From assembly GCA_900553025.1 (NCBI GenBank), contig USBT01000057.1:1-5944 (forward strand): 5,944 bases of DNA. Reading direction: 5' to 3'. The notes beneath the pieces are model-generated. The model ran no database searches. It saw only the letters and a program-made list of their open reading frames with translations, and was not told the DNA's origin. The translations under genes were made by a program, and so were the position numbers. This DNA is from an uncultured Eubacteriales bacterium (GTDB taxonomy: Bacteria > Bacillota > Clostridia > Peptostreptococcales > Anaerovoracaceae). Positions within the stretch are counted from its first letter, which is position 1; the number at the start of each line of letters is the position of its first letter. Of the stretch, positions 5,534-5,944 are shown in pieces.

Positions 5534-5944
5534 CTAAGAAATGAATGTGCCTATGCGTTCACCTTGCACAGCCTTTAGCACGTTTCCATCCTCAGAAATT
5601 GCAAATACATGTATAGCTATTTTATTATCTCTGCATAATGTCGCTGCTGTCTGATCCATTACCTTAAGGTCTTTTTCGACCAAATCACGGTGAGACAACA
5701 TGTCGTACTTCACGGCATCAGGATTACTCTTAGGGTCGGCAGAATAAACAGCATCTATATTCTTAGCTAACAAAATAATGTCTGCCCCTATTTCAGCTGC
5801 TCTGAGTGCTGCCGCTGTATCTGTAGAGAAAAACGGGCTACCAGTTCCTCCACCGAAAATGACTATATCCTTATGTTCTAGTTCACTTATCGCTCTTCGT
5901 CTTGCATATGGTTCAGCAATTTCCGTCATTTCTATAGCAGTCTG
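5534..5944 (-). CDS. pyrH: UMP kinase, C-terminal part (5' end outside window)
   Basis: UMP kinase phosphorylates UMP to UDP with ATP in the cytoplasm, the step that feeds UTP, CTP and UDP-sugar wall precursors. The reading frame is open to the right edge, so 136 C-terminal residues are visible of about 240 usual for the family; the N-terminal glycine-rich part lies outside. Visible landmarks of the amino-acid-kinase fold, numbered from the first visible residue, are the QTAIEM and AEPYxRRRAI segment (1-19), the GGGTGSPFFSTD loop (31-42), the AEIGADIILLAKNIDAVYSADP block (50-71) that matches the family nucleotide-binding region, and the KVMDQTA segment (94-100). The frame ends with TAG. An internal ATG at 5929 is not the start, because conserved family sequence continues upstream of it. 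frr follows 39 nt downstream on the same strand, the usual pyrH-frr pairing. Identification is very secure; only regulation and the N-terminus cannot be judged. Confidence 0.97.
   Translation of the reverse strand, partial: QTAIEMTEIAEPYARRRAISELEHKDIVIFGGGTGSPFFSTDTAAALRAAEIGADIILLAKNIDAVYSADPKSNPDAVKYDMLSHRDLVEKDLKVMDQTAATLCRDNKIAIHVFAISEDGNVLKAVQGERIGTFIS

Noticed and set aside
5534..5929. UMP kinase starting at the ATG at 5929
   Set aside because: Family-conserved residues (QTAIE) continue upstream in frame to the window edge, so the gene is merely cut by the edge and not a short protein.
1..5944. Mobile element, defence system, CRISPR or other accessory module
   Set aside because: All seven genes are core housekeeping genes in the usual conserved order, with gaps of at most 77 nt, and no repeats, integrase or transposase sequence is visible.

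Overview
The window is a tightly packed, single-direction block of housekeeping genes, all read from the minus strand. In transcription order (right to left) they are pyrH (3' part only), frr, uppS, cdsA, dxr, rseP and ispG (lacking only its last few codons). This order is the classic bacterial arrangement around translation, isoprenoid and envelope functions. The all-on-one-strand layout, the strong AGGAGG-type ribosome binding sites, the AT-rich composition, the short one-PDZ RseP and the use of the MEP pathway together suggest a low-GC Firmicute, most likely a member of the Clostridia. The species cannot be fixed from the sequence alone.

Layout. Positions 5534-5944 hold the C-terminal part of UMP kinase. 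After 39 nt comes frr (ribosome recycling factor, 4940-5494). A 77-nt gap (4863-4939) carries a near-perfect hairpin directly after the frr stop and a promoter-like motif. uppS (4071-4862) follows, and cdsA starts only 2 nt after its stop with a TTG codon (3280-4068). A 56-nt AT-rich gap (3224-3279) precedes dxr, which starts with GTG (2033-3223). dxr overlaps rseP (1050-2039) by 7 nt, and rseP overlaps ispG (1-1053) by 4 nt in an ATGA junction. There is no stretch over 300 bases without a gene, and I see no tRNA or rRNA genes, mobile elements or CRISPR.

How the genes fit together. Dxr and IspG catalyse the first committed step and a late step of the MEP pathway to isopentenyl diphosphate. 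UppS polymerises those units into the C55 undecaprenyl carrier used for peptidoglycan and other wall polymers. CdsA makes CDP-diacylglycerol for membrane phospholipids. RseP is a site-2 intramembrane protease linked to envelope stress signalling. PyrH supplies UDP for RNA and for UDP-sugar wall precursors, and Frr recycles ribosomes. The cluster therefore couples nucleotide supply and translation with lipid-carrier, phospholipid and envelope maintenance.

I did not find an undescribed system. The points that merit a second look are small: the frr-uppS hairpin and neighbouring promoter-like motif, a roughly 25-residue insertion in UppS, ribosome binding sites embedded in the C-terminal codons of upstream genes, and a 12-bp tandem duplication at the end of cdsA.
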